16,432 nucleotides of DNA from Candidatus Wolframiiraptor sp. EX4484-121. GTDB taxonomy: Archaea; Thermoproteota; Nitrososphaeria_A; Caldarchaeales; Wolframiiraptoraceae. Below the pieces are notes generated by a model. That model had not been told where the DNA came from and made no database searches. It saw only the letters and a program-made list of their open reading frames with translations. The stretch is taken from positions 1-16,432 of the forward strand of contig NJEK01000039.1 of assembly GCA_002255105.1 (NCBI GenBank), given 5' to 3'. Made by a program: the position numbers and the translations under genes. Shown here piece by piece: positions 1-7,238 of this stretch. Position 1 is the stretch's first letter. Every line of letters starts with the position of its first letter.

Positions 1-653
1 CATATCGCCGTGAAAAGCAATATTCCAAGAGGTCTATTCGTTGGATAATTGTATCCGAAGAGGATTATTAGGGGGGCGTGCCAGAGAGACCAAACAACCC
101 CGATAATGGTTGAGGTTGTTGGGAGGCCGAACCTCTTTCTAAGCTCTTCGAGCATCAGCCCCCTCCACCCAATCTCCTCACCTATTGCGAAGAGCGTGTT
201 GAGCGAGATTCCCCAGATAAAGGCCGAGATCAAGCTGAGGGCGAGCAGAGTCGATGGGCTTAGAAGCTGTTTAACCTCTTTAGGCAACGCCGGATAAATC
301 TTCTCAACAGGATTCATTACCGGGAACCCTATCAGATATCCATACACGATCCCCACGATGTAGATGAGGTATGGTATCGATGCTCCGAGCAGGAAGAGTT
401 GTGGAAATCTTTTCCCAATTCTAAGCCCATACATCTTTAATCCATCCTTAACCCCAGCCTTCGTGATCAATAATGATAGGATTACGCCCAGCATGGGAAA
501 ATACATCCGACCCGCCACCAAAGATTGGTAGAATGGATTCGCCAGCGCCCTCTCAGAGCCTACCAAATAGATGATAAGATCCATCAGATATGCTGGAGCG
601 TATGCGGCGATGAGGAAGATCGAGATCCTACGGTAGTCAACGCCATCGCTCAA
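1..653 (-). CDS. CPBP-family intramembrane metalloprotease (CAAX protease-like), C-terminus outside the window
   Basis: Reading the minus strand from a TTG at 653 gives an open frame to the window edge (about 217 codons, incomplete). An in-frame TGA lies just upstream of that TTG, so it is the earliest usable start; no strong ribosome binding site is visible. The protein is very hydrophobic, with several membrane segments. It carries the first CPBP motif EEIGWRG (bases about 145-170) and the second motif VWSLWHAP (bases about 70-95). In this family the paired Glu and the His build the metal site of a membrane-embedded protease related to Rce1 CAAX proteases. The third motif would lie beyond base 1. 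It starts 33 bp after the uL10 stop on the same strand, where archaea often have rpl12, so it may be read from the ribosomal operon. The substrate cannot be inferred. Confidence 0.85.
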   Translation of the reverse strand, partial: MSDGVDYRRISIFLIAAYAPAYLMDLIIYLVGSERALANPFYQSLVAGRMYFPMLGVILSLLITKAGVKDGLKMYGLRIGKRFPQLFLLGASIPYLIYIVGIVYGYLIGFPVMNPVEKIYPALPKEVKQLLSPSTLLALSLISAFIWGISLNTLFAIGEEIGWRGLMLEELRKRFGLPTTSTIIGVVWSLWHAPLIILFGYNYPTNRPLGILLFTAI

Positions 654-685
654 TTCGCATCAAAACGATTTCAGAGACTTTATTT

Positions 686-1444
686 TTAGGATTCCTTTAT
701 GGCCTGCTTGAGGGCGGCCGCCACGCTCTCAGCTCTCAAGATTATATCGACTATCACGTCTCTCGCCGGGATCTCCGCCTCTATCGCCAACGCCCTCGCC
801 TCGAGATCTATCGTCAGATCCTCCTTCGTCAAGATCACTCCATCGGCGTAAGCCCTCTCGATCTCAACGCCCTTCAAGACCGCCTTAATATCAAGTCTGG
901 CTAGGAGCGATGCTAGAAGCGGAGAGATGACATCGCCCTTCTTCGCGACCAAAGTATCCTTGGCGATCCAGATCTGCCCACCCTCAATCTTCGTCGGGAT
1001 CTTGAGCTTCCCAAAGTCTCCGAGGATGGGGCCCGGCGGCAGACCCGTGTTCATCTCAGGGATTATCACATCCATATCTGCCTTCTCACCGGCTTTAGCG
1101 TGCATAGGTATCCTATTTTTGTCCAAGATCAGCTTGAGTTTGAATGCATCTATCTTGGAGAAGATGAATCCGATGGGCTCCTTTACATCTTCCAATAATC
1201 GCTTAAGCTCAGGTCTTCCAGCCTTTTCGGCCGCCTTGCAGAACAAGGTCTTCTTAGCAATCCTTAGGATCGCCTTACCCCTCAAAACCCTCCTGATCTC
1301 GTGGAGTAGGTTCGCCCTGAGCCCGACGAGCTTAAAGATCGCCACAACCGGGTAGTCTTGGATAAGCTTAGCTAGCTCATCGACCTCTTCAAGCTTCCAT
1401 CTCGCGATCTTCCTAGCAGACCTCGCGATCGCTTGGGCGGTCAA
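686..1444 (-). CDS. rpl10: Large ribosomal subunit protein uL10 (P0 stalk protein), shortened
   Basis: uL10/P0 anchors the ribosomal stalk to 23S rRNA near uL11 and carries P1/L12 dimers that recruit translation factors. The N-terminal rRNA-binding domain is recognisable (residues about 15-110). The archaeal/eukaryotic insertion domain follows, with NTGLPPGP and IEGGQIWIAKDT (about 132-165). At 252 aa it is short: archaeal P0 is commonly near 280-340 aa. The helical spine after about residue 212 seems to retain only about one P1-binding helix pair, and the charged tail ending in a GLxxLFG-like motif is absent; the frame stops at AIKES with no continuation in other frames. The start is TTG at 1444, the first start after an in-frame TGA. 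It is the last ribosomal gene of the operon, and rpl12 does not follow. Confidence 0.93.
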   Translation of the reverse strand: MTAQAIARSARKIARWKLEEVDELAKLIQDYPVVAIFKLVGLRANLLHEIRRVLRGKAILRIAKKTLFCKAAEKAGRPELKRLLEDVKEPIGFIFSKIDAFKLKLILDKNRIPMHAKAGEKADMDVIIPEMNTGLPPGPILGDFGKLKIPTKIEGGQIWIAKDTLVAKKGDVISPLLASLLARLDIKAVLKGVEIERAYADGVILTKEDLTIDLEARALAIEAEIPARDVIVDIILRAESVAAALKQAIKES

Positions 1445-1491
1445 ATCTGCTCAGCTTAGAGGATCTGTCCTAGAATTTAACCCCTTTGATC

Positions 1492-2157
1492 CTACTCCTT
1501 AAACTGGACCTCTACGGGCTTGCCCATGCTCTTCTTAACATAGATCGACTTAACGTTCCTGAACCTCCTCTCAAGCCTATCGACAACCTTCGAAATCACC
1601 GCCGCCGCGTTCTCCGCGAGCTGCCTCGAATCCATGTCCTCCGTCCCCACGATGCACATGGCCTGAGGATTCTTCCTGACGCTGACGGTGACGCTCTGCT
1701 TGATGTTCTTCACGAGCTCGGCCAGATTCGTCCCGGGGGTTATGGGCTGAGGCCTCTTCCCCCTCCCCCCTAAGGCAGCTCCGAGGGCTCTTGCCGTCAG
1801 CCCCATCAGCTGAGGCTCGACCAGAAAATAATCGTATTCGGAGGCGAGCTTCTTGGCCAGCCTCTTATTGCCTATCAGGGCCTCGATCTCCTCTCGGCCG
1901 ATGACCCTGTCGACTCCCTCAATCTTCTTGGCCTCGGAGGCTAGGGCCGGCCCAGCTATAACGCAGACCTTTCTAGCCTTCTCTCCAAGGCCATGGGGTA
2001 ATTGGATTACCTCGACGAACCTGTTCTCGGGCTTCCTAAGATCTACATCCCTGATGTTTATGACGAGTTCGATCGACTGCTTGAAGTTCCTCTTCTTACC
2101 CTCCCTCTTCGCCCTCTCAATCGCCTCGACGAGGTTCTCGGTCAAAGATCTAAGCAT
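1492..2157 (-). CDS. rpl1: Large ribosomal subunit protein uL1
   Basis: uL1 forms the mobile L1 stalk that helps move deacylated tRNA out of the E site. At 221 aa it has the archaeal length. Recognisable segments are the N-terminal NFKQSIELVINIRDVDL strand (about 24-41), GKRPQPITPG (about 133-142), and the C-terminal strands ending KSMGKPVEVQF. In several archaea uL1 also represses its own operon by binding mRNA; no such site was identified here. It lies 51 bp after uL11 and 47 bp before uL10 on the same strand. The uL11-uL1 gap contains an AT-rich box (AGATTTAAATTCC on the minus strand, about 2187-2199) that could be an internal promoter, and a GGAGG 12 nt before the ATG. Confidence 0.97.
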   Translation of the reverse strand: MLRSLTENLVEAIERAKREGKKRNFKQSIELVINIRDVDLRKPENRFVEVIQLPHGLGEKARKVCVIAGPALASEAKKIEGVDRVIGREEIEALIGNKRLAKKLASEYDYFLVEPQLMGLTARALGAALGGRGKRPQPITPGTNLAELVKNIKQSVTVSVRKNPQAMCIVGTEDMDSRQLAENAAAVISKVVDRLERRFRNVKSIYVKKSMGKPVEVQFKE

Positions 2158-2208
2158 CCTATCGCCCGCCTCCGGAGTCAGCGCCGGGAATTTAAATCTT
2201 CCGCAAGC

Positions 2209-2691
2209 CTACTCCTTGAGCATCTCATCATAGGCTCCGGAATCAACCTCCTTAATGACCTCCTTCGGGCTCTTTCCATCGACCGTCACCCCCATGCTCA
2301 GACAGGTTCCCAGAACCTGCTTGACCGCGGCCTTAAGCGTCTTGGCCCTCATGTCAGGCCACTTCATCCTAGCGATCTTAACTACCTGCTCGAAGCTCAG
2401 GTTTCCGACAGGGTTTCTGCCGGGCTCACTAGACCCCTTCTCGATTCCACTCTCCTTTACTATGAGGGCGGCGGTGGTCGGGGTTCCAACCCTGATCTTA
2501 AACTCCTTCGTCTCCGTGTCGACCGTGACCTCGACCGGAACCCTCATACCCTTGAACTCCTCCGTCTGCCTATTGATCTCCTCAACTATCTGGAGGACGT
2601 TGACCCCAAGCGGCCCGAGGGCTGGGCCTATCGGGGGCCCCGCGGTCGCCTCACCTCCCTGAACCAGGAACCTCATGGTCTTCTCAGGCAT
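2209..2691 (-). CDS. rpl11: Large ribosomal subunit protein uL11
   Basis: uL11 binds the GTPase-associated region of 23S rRNA at the base of the stalk, beside uL10. The protein is 160 aa, typical for archaea. The N-terminal domain shows the hallmark glycine/proline run [20 protein letters not shown] (about 12-31). The C-terminal RNA-binding domain includes [14 protein letters not shown] and the helix [12 protein letters not shown]. The ATG at 2691 is 2 nt beyond the spt5 stop, so the two genes are probably translationally coupled. Nothing is missing compared with the family. Confidence 0.97.
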   Translation of the reverse strand: MPEKTMRFLVQGGEATAGPPIGPALGPLGVNVLQIVEEINRQTEEFKGMRVPVEVTVDTETKEFKIRVGTPTTAALIVKESGIEKGSSEPGRNPVGNLSFEQVVKIARMKWPDMRAKTLKAAVKQVLGTCLSMGVTVDGKSPKEVIKEVDSGAYDEMLKE

Positions 2692-2693
2692 AT

Positions 2694-3158
2694 CTACCTC
2701 ACCTCCCCAGACTTTGTCACCCTAACCTGATCCGCTGGAACAGAGATAGGTAGGGGGAATGCGGCGTCGGAGGGCTCTATCGTTATCTCATTCTTAGGCT
2801 TATCAACTCTCACAACCTTCCCGCTGATCCCCTGAAGGGGGCCTGAGATTATCTCGACTATATCTCCGAGCGAGATCGTCTCGATGACGGGCTTCTCGAT
2901 TAGGTGGGGCATCAGCTCATCCTTCTTCACGACCATTATCGGCCTACCCTTAACGTGCCTAATCCCCTGAGTTATCATAGACACCTTCTCCTTACTCTCA
3001 GCCTCGATGAAGATATAGCCCCTGATATCTGGGAGGACTAGGATCGCGTAGATCCCCTTAAAATCCGGGGTTATCCTGCCATCGACTATCCTCGCGACAT
3101 TCCTCTCTTGCCCAACCGTCACCTTCACGGCGAAAAATCTGGGGCCTGACGCGCTCAT
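2694..3158 (-). CDS. spt5: Transcription elongation factor Spt5 (archaeal NusG)
   Basis: Spt5 binds the RNA polymerase clamp, with Spt4 as partner, and promotes processive elongation; its KOW domain can contact the ribosome. The 154-aa protein has an NGN domain (about 6-85; start [16 protein letters not shown], core [20 protein letters not shown]) and one KOW domain (about 97-125, [22 protein letters not shown]). This is the normal archaeal architecture. The ATG at 3158 lies 6 nt after the secE stop. The secE-spt5-uL11-uL1-uL10 order matches the widespread archaeal operon and supports the call. Confidence 0.96.
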   Translation of the reverse strand: MSASGPRFFAVKVTVGQERNVARIVDGRITPDFKGIYAILVLPDIRGYIFIEAESKEKVSMITQGIRHVKGRPIMVVKKDELMPHLIEKPVIETISLGDIVEIISGPLQGISGKVVRVDKPKNEITIEPSDAAFPLPISVPADQVRVTKSGEVR

Positions 3159-3164
3159 ACCATT

Positions 3165-3335
3165 CTAAGCCCCCTGGATCGCTATCGCCACAAATCTTAT
3201 AATGAATGTTATGGCCCCTATCGCAGCAACCCCTATCAAGGTGATCCTAAGCGCTAGGAGAAACTCCCTCCTATTAGGTTTTCGCGCGAGCTTGAACGTG
3301 ACCCAGGCCGACTTGAAGAACTCCCTAAGCCCCAT
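3165..3335 (-). CDS. secE: Protein translocase subunit SecE (Sec61 gamma)
   Basis: SecE is the small clamp subunit that wraps the SecY channel. The 56-aa product starts MGLREFFKSAWVTFKLARKP, an amphipathic N-terminal helix, followed by NRREFLLALRIT and one membrane segment (about 32-53, rich in Ile/Val/Ala/Phe). This is the archaeal Sec61-gamma pattern of amphipathic helix, short basic turn and single transmembrane helix. It is the first gene of the operon, directly upstream of spt5 with a 6-nt gap. A TATA-like box about 30 bp upstream suggests an almost leaderless transcript. Confidence 0.93.
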   Translation of the reverse strand: MGLREFFKSAWVTFKLARKPNRREFLLALRITLIGVAAIGAITFIIRFVAIAIQGA

Positions 3336-3360
3336 TCCCACTAAAAGCCCAGACGATCAC

Positions 3361-3374
3361 CATTTATACATTTA
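3361..3374 (-). promoter_or_regulatory. TATA-like promoter of the secE-spt5-ribosomal protein operon
   Basis: On the minus strand this reads TAAATGTATAAATG. Its centre is about 31 bp upstream of the secE ATG, the distance expected for an archaeal TATA box driving a nearly leaderless mRNA. Inferred from position and composition only. Confidence 0.55.
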
Positions 3375-3465
3375 ATGAGGTGAGGATTGTTCAGACCTCC
3401 TCGAAACGGGCCTGATGGGTAATACGAAGACTTTTACTGAAAAACAGATATGACTTTAGGTCGGG

Positions 3466-4686
3466 ATGAGCGGCGAACCTAAGGATAAGTCATCTATGGA
3501 GATGGTCCTCGACTCCATCTCCTCCCCGCTCAGGCTTCAAATCCTGAGGAATCTCTCAAAGAAGGATATGAGTTATTCGGAGCTCATGGAGGCGCTGGGG
3601 CTTGAAAGGGATAGGGACGCGGGGAAATTCTCCTATCACCTAAAGAAGCTCCAGACCGCCGAGTTGATAGAAGCGGATCGGAGGAGCAGGAAGTATAGTC
3701 TCTCAAGGAAGGGCGAGATAATTCTAGAGTATCTCGGAAAGCTGGAGAGAGATCTTGGCGAGAGGAGGATGATGATAGTTAGGAGAAGCGACCAGCTGAT
3801 AGAGCCATTCGACAAGTCGAAGATAACTAAGGCCCTGATCAGGGAGGCGAAGCTAACCCCCAAGATCGCCGCAGAGATCGCATCAATAGCCGAGCGGAAG
3901 CTCCTAGACTTAAAGATAGATTATCTCACGGCGCCGCTGATCAGGGAGCTTGTGAACTCCATCCTCCTCGATAGGGGATTGGAGAGATACAGGCATATGC
4001 TGACCAGGGTTGGGATGCCCGTCTACGACGTATCAAGGATCTTGAAGAGGTTCTTGGAGTTGAAGGACTATAGGTTCTTCCTAGAGAGGTCGTCTGGATC
4101 GATAATAAGAGAGTACACGATCCTGAACATGCTTCCAAGGGATGTCGCTGAAGAGCATCTATCGGGGAGGATAGACATCTATCCCATATCATCTTGGCTT
4201 ATAGGGCTCTTCGCAAGGAGATACGAATTTCGGTACGATGAGGCGGTTGAACGACTCGCTGAGATGCTCTGCAACTCACTATCCATTAGGAGGGAGGTCA
4301 TGGTAGAATTCCACGCAGATGATAAGCCGGACACGCTCGTAAGGATCTTATCGGCCGCGGCATCGAATCTCCCGATGGGTAGGATCTTATCGATAAGGTT
4401 GGGAAATCATAACCTCGACAAGCTCATCCAGGGAATTCAAACATCTTTAAGGAAGAGCCTCGGGCTTATCATAGATCTAAGCGAGGTTTCATCCAGGAGG
4501 TTTAGGGATCTTGAGGAGAGGGTCCATAGGCTTGGAATATCCCACATATACACCTTCGATGGGGGCATCTTCCTAAGCGGATACAGGGTTTGGAATAGAT
4601 CCCCATTAATCCACTCGATAGGAACCGTGAACCTGCTTGGAGCGGCCCTAGAATCTAGGAGGAATTTGGATGAATGGGAGGAATAG
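3466..4686 (+). CDS. Winged-helix + ATP-cone protein with a degenerate NrdD-like C-terminal half
   Basis: The 406-aa protein has three parts. Residues about 11-92 form an ArsR-type winged helix (SPLRLQILRNL, then KFSYHLKKLQTAELIE and a wing YSLSRKGE). Residues about 102-193 form an ATP-cone, the nucleotide-sensing module of ribonucleotide reductases and of bacterial NrdR (IVRRSDQLIEPFDKSKITKAL, RYRHMLTRVGMPVYDV). Residues about 215-406 resemble the N-terminal part of the NrdD barrel: LPRDVAEEHLSGRIDIY matches the segment that normally reads EHLxGxIxIHDL, and IHSIGTVNLLGAALES matches a VTINLPR-like segment. The catalytic cysteine context is not preserved; the only Cys is 269. It has an SD-coupled overlap with the next ORF. 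The likely role is a nucleotide-responsive DNA-binding regulator rather than an enzyme; that role is inference. Confidence 0.8.
   Translation: MSGEPKDKSSMEMVLDSISSPLRLQILRNLSKKDMSYSELMEALGLERDRDAGKFSYHLKKLQTAELIEADRRSRKYSLSRKGEIILEYLGKLERDLGERRMMIVRRSDQLIEPFDKSKITKALIREAKLTPKIAAEIASIAERKLLDLKIDYLTAPLIRELVNSILLDRGLERYRHMLTRVGMPVYDVSRILKRFLELKDYRFFLERSSGSIIREYTILNMLPRDVAEEHLSGRIDIYPISSWLIGLFARRYEFRYDEAVERLAEMLCNSLSIRREVMVEFHADDKPDTLVRILSAAASNLPMGRILSIRLGNHNLDKLIQGIQTSLRKSLGLIIDLSEVSSRRFRDLEERVHRLGISHIYTFDGGIFLSGYRVWNRSPLIHSIGTVNLLGAALESRRNLDEWEE
4657..4662 (+). promoter_or_regulatory. Strong Shine-Dalgarno inside the upstream gene
   Basis: AGGAGG lies within the 3' end of the HTH/ATP-cone gene, 7 nt before the ATG at 4670. 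It indicates that the overlapping downstream ORF is initiated independently, so the split is unlikely to be a plain frameshift error. Confidence 0.75.
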
Positions 4687-5152
4687 GGTGCGTTCGATCA
4701 TATCCTTCTCAGGGCTCATGGAGGCCTCAAGGTATATCGCCGGATCCGCCTCAACCATCTCGGAAGACGTTATCTCGATTGCTAAGGCCATATTAAAGAG
4801 GTTGGAGGAATGCGTGAATAAGGTTGGCGATGGAAAGATAGGCGTCGCCGGGAGATGTCCAAGATCGGCCGCCAAGAGGTTTCTAAGAATAGATTCCTAC
4901 AGGTTTGGGAAAGACTTGTTGATGAAGCTCGCCGGATCGGAGACCTACAGTTATCTTCCGCTGTCTGGGAGGGAGCGGTTTAAGAGTATTGGAGATAGGT
5001 TTGAGGCGGATCTGGAGCTAGCGCCGCTGATGAGATCAGGATATATAGTCTCGTTGAGCTTTAGGAGGGGGCTCAGGATCTATAGGGAGCTCCTCAGCCA
5101 CCTTGAGAGACTTGCGAAGGTGAATCCGAGCACAGGCTTAATCCTAACCTAG
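4670..5152 (+). CDS. NrdD C-terminal-like protein lacking the glycyl-radical region
   Basis: The 160-aa product has no obvious domain alone, but read after the upstream protein it follows the later part of anaerobic ribonucleotide reductase. SIISFSGLMEASRYIAG (10-25) resembles the NrdD SIGVIGLNEA..LTG segment. GRCPRSAAKRFLRIDSYRFG (61-80) resembles PAES.AGRFA.LD...FG. ETYSYLPLSGRERF...APLMRSGYIVSLSF (91-131) resembles the YTNS...PL..GG strand region. It stops at PSTGLILT, just where NrdD would go on to its zinc-binding cysteines and the C-terminal radical glycine; both are absent. The start is ATG 4670 behind a strong SD, overlapping the upstream gene by 17 nt. Most likely it is the partner half of a split, catalytically dead NrdD homologue. 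The homology is remote and read by eye. Confidence 0.65.
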   Translation: MNGRNRVRSIISFSGLMEASRYIAGSASTISEDVISIAKAILKRLEECVNKVGDGKIGVAGRCPRSAAKRFLRIDSYRFGKDLLMKLAGSETYSYLPLSGRERFKSIGDRFEADLELAPLMRSGYIVSLSFRRGLRIYRELLSHLERLAKVNPSTGLILT

Positions 5153-5532
5153 GATCTCTTAGACTTCAATAATAGTATGGCCTTCGCGAGATCGCCCCTA
5201 ACCTCCTTCAAAGCCTCTCTCGCTAAATTTTCATCGACGCCGGCTTGGGCGGCGACTAGGGCCACATCCTCCTCCGGAGGCACGTATTCTTCTTCGATTA
5301 GCTCCTCGGCTTCCTTCTCCTCAACCTCCCCCCCGATGAGCTGAAATACCCTCTCACCCTCAAGATTCACCTGAATGACACTCGCCCCTCTTATGAGGAG
5401 CTGTTTATCGGGAAATTTTATCAAGACTTCATCGGCTGCTCCAAGCTCCTTTAGGTCTAGGCCGAGCCCGCTCAGCATCCTCGCCTGCATCCTCCTAAGC
5501 CTTCTCGGAGAGATCTTCCTCAATCCACGCAC
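5149..5532 (-). CDS. nac: Nascent polypeptide-associated complex protein (archaeal NAC-alpha, with UBA domain)
   Basis: NAC docks at the ribosomal exit tunnel and shields nascent chains; the archaeal form is a homodimer. The 127-aa protein has a basic N-terminal helix (RKISPRRLRRMQARM), a NAC beta-barrel (about 30-69, DEVLIKFPDKQLLIRGASVIQVN...VFQLIGG), an acidic linker (about 69-89) and a C-terminal UBA domain (about 88-124, DVALVAAQAGVDENLAREAL). The start is GTG 5532 with a TATA-like box about 29 bp upstream, so the mRNA may be leaderless. Its stop overlaps the stop of the convergent NrdD-like gene by 4 nt within the palindrome CCTAGG. Confidence 0.95.
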   Translation of the reverse strand: MRGLRKISPRRLRRMQARMLSGLGLDLKELGAADEVLIKFPDKQLLIRGASVIQVNLEGERVFQLIGGEVEEKEAEELIEEEYVPPEEDVALVAAQAGVDENLAREALKEVRGDLAKAILLLKSKRS

Positions 5533-5554
5533 CCACCCATAATAGCCGTCTTCA

Positions 5555-5566
5555 GATAGATATAGG
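5555..5566 (-). promoter_or_regulatory. TATA-like promoter of nac
   Basis: The minus strand reads CCTATATCTATC, centred about 29 bp upstream of the GTG start of nac. This is consistent with an archaeal promoter giving a leaderless transcript. Confidence 0.5.
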
Positions 5567-5571
5567 TTTGT

Positions 5572-6027
5572 CTAACGTTCTTTGCGGATTTTCCTAAGCT
5601 TTACTACCGCTCCTGAGGCCAGATCCTTCATCAAGGATCCCGAGACCATGGCCCTCCCAACCCCGATGAGCTCGCCTCTAAAGTCCTCGACCAAGACCTC
5701 CTCGCCCGGAATTATCTTCTCATCGGCATCCAATACGTCTCCGGCAGTTGGATTCATCCCCTTCAGAATCTTCTCCAATGCCTTGGGCCTTATCACAACC
5801 CTGAATCTGGGTCTTGGGAGGATCTTCGAGAGTTTCTCGGCACCTTTGAGCGTTAGGGCGAGGAGGTTGTCGGGATACCTGACCGTGGCCAAGATCTCAT
5901 CCCCCTCATAGACGTACTTAGGCCTGCCCGTCTTCTTGGAGATCTTGATAACGCATCCATCGTCGAATAATTTTTCGCCGACTCCTCCTCCAAACTGGTA
6001 ATCAGCTATCGTCCTAACGATCTTCAA
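5572..6027 (-). CDS. Stand-alone PUA-domain protein of the archaeosine transglycosylase C-terminal type
   Basis: Product of about 151 aa. The N-terminal part IVRTIADYQFGGGVGEKLF, then VYEGDEILATVRYPDNLLALT, matches the C2/PUA-associated segment of archaeal tRNA-guanine transglycosylase (ArcTGT/ArcS type). The C-terminal half is the PUA fold itself (DADEKIIPGEEVLVED, then GVGRAMVSGSLM). PUA domains bind structured RNA; in ArcTGT this module grips tRNA. Here it has no catalytic domain, as in the split or stand-alone forms seen in many archaea. The start is placed at TTG 6027, where homology begins, 8 nt after the hflX stop. The frame is open farther upstream but there it only mirrors hflX. A role as a tRNA-modification or rRNA-binding accessory is inference. 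Confidence 0.8.
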   Translation of the reverse strand: MKIVRTIADYQFGGGVGEKLFDDGCVIKISKKTGRPKYVYEGDEILATVRYPDNLLALTLKGAEKLSKILPRPRFRVVIRPKALEKILKGMNPTAGDVLDADEKIIPGEEVLVEDFRGELIGVGRAMVSGSLMKDLASGAVVKLRKIRKER

Positions 6028-6034
6028 GAGATCT

Positions 6035-7087
6035 CTATCCGAGGATCTTGAAGCTCCCGCCAACCGCATACCTCCTGAGCTTCTCGGCCAGGTAGATCGG
6101 TGTCTCGGCCTTAAGCTTGATGGACTTGCCGTCGAAGTCGACGTTAAAGATCTTCGACTTATCGTAGACTTCTTCGAGAATCTTAATTCCGTGCCCATCA
6201 TATGGTAGGGATGCCTCAACCCTTATGAATCCGCCGAGCATCTCGGAGACGATCCTCTCAAGATCCTTCAGCCCATATCCGTATTTGGCCGAGGTCAGCG
6301 CGTATGGTAGCTCTAGGTCGAGCATATCAATCTTCCTCGAAGCCTCCTCGGGATCCACCAAATCCAGCTTATTCAAGACTATCAGGGTTGGGACGTTGTG
6401 GGCCCCAATCTTACTCAGGATCTCGAGAGATGTATCTATCTTCTCCCTAAGCTCGTCTATTGGGTCAGATAGGTCTGCGACGAGGAGGATCATGTCTGAG
6501 AGAACTATCTCTCGGAGGGTCGCGTAGAACGCCTCGACCAAGAGGGTTGGGAGATTCCTGATGAATCCCACCGTGTCCGAGATGAAGACGGGCTTACCAT
6601 CCATCTTGGTAATCCTCGTCGTCGGAGTCAGGGTTGTGAAGAGCTGCTCGCTTATCTTAACATTCTCGGATGTCAAGGCCTTGAATAGGGTGGATTTGCC
6701 CGCGTTCGTGTATCCGGCGAGGGAGATGAGCGGAAGCCCATACTTCCTCCTCTTCATCCTCAATAAATCCATGTGCCTCTTAATCGACTCAAGCTTCCTA
6801 TTGATCGAGACTATCCTCCTATTGATCTCATCGTAGTAGACGTCCGCCTCATACGCCCCAAGCCCATGGAACCCGGGTTGCTCACCCCTCTTCGCCAACC
6901 TAACCTTCTCCTTGGCCCTAGGAAGCTCATACTTGAGCTCGGCCAGCTTTATCTGGAGCTTTGCCTCGATGTTGCTCGCGTGCATGCTGAAGATCTCCAA
7001 GATCAATTGGGTTCTCGTGATTATCGGGACCTTTAGGGCCTTAGCGAGATTATACTCTTGAACTGGTTTGAGATCGTTCTCGAACAC
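6035..7087 (-). CDS. hflX: HflX-like ribosome-associated GTPase, N-terminal domain incomplete
   Basis: HflX binds the 50S subunit and rescues or splits stalled ribosomes under stress. The 350 aa readable from GTG 7087 include the end of the N-terminal domain (FENDLKPVQEYNLAKAL, RTQLILEIFSMHA), the helical linker with the archaeal GFHGLGAYEADVYYDEI, and the G domain: G1 GYTNAGKS (125-132), a Thr-rich switch I (TTLTPTT), G3 DTVGF (171-175) and G4 NKLD (239-242). A short C-terminal domain follows. The usual N-terminal half-domain precedes this, but here an in-frame TAG at 7151-7153 cuts it off after a partial GKVEELREIVKRL. GTG 7087 is the only standard start after that stop. See the adjacent 5' fragment. 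Confidence 0.88.
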   Translation of the reverse strand: MFENDLKPVQEYNLAKALKVPIITRTQLILEIFSMHASNIEAKLQIKLAELKYELPRAKEKVRLAKRGEQPGFHGLGAYEADVYYDEINRRIVSINRKLESIKRHMDLLRMKRRKYGLPLISLAGYTNAGKSTLFKALTSENVKISEQLFTTLTPTTRITKMDGKPVFISDTVGFIRNLPTLLVEAFYATLREIVLSDMILLVADLSDPIDELREKIDTSLEILSKIGAHNVPTLIVLNKLDLVDPEEASRKIDMLDLELPYALTSAKYGYGLKDLERIVSEMLGGFIRVEASLPYDGHGIKILEEVYDKSKIFNVDFDGKSIKLKAETPIYLAEKLRRYAVGGSFKILG

Positions 7088-7109
7088 GACCTTCTCTATC
7101 TTAAGCCTC

Positions 7110-7202
7110 TTAACGATCTCTCGGAGCTCCTCGACCTTCCCTAAGCTCCGCTAGATTATCCCGCTCTCCCCTCAGCACCCTATGAACTATCGCGACTCTC
7201 AA
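7110..7202 (-). pseudogene. Out-of-frame 5' fragment of hflX
   Basis: From TTG 7202 the minus strand encodes about 30 codons beginning RVAIVHRVLRGERDNLAELR, which looks like the very start of an HflX protein. The sequence then shifts frame: the next HflX-like residues GKVEELREIVKRL are in the frame used by the downstream CDS. The stretch of about 25-30 residues that normally joins the two, ending in the YYIGxGK motif, is missing. This looks like a deletion that also shifted the frame, either real or an assembly error. Confidence 0.6.
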
Positions 7203-7238
7203 CCTTCGACACCAAGTTAGCCGAACCTGCTTAAAACC

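Noticed and set aside
2002..2730. 242-codon plus-strand frame across uL1 and uL11
   Set aside because: It is antisense to two certain ribosomal protein genes and its composition (Leu/Arg/Pro/Asp-rich) is that of a shadow frame.
6028..6219. Longer N-terminus for the PUA protein
   Set aside because: Those residues (Ser/Arg-rich) only mirror the 3' end of hflX in another frame; PUA homology begins at TTG 6027.
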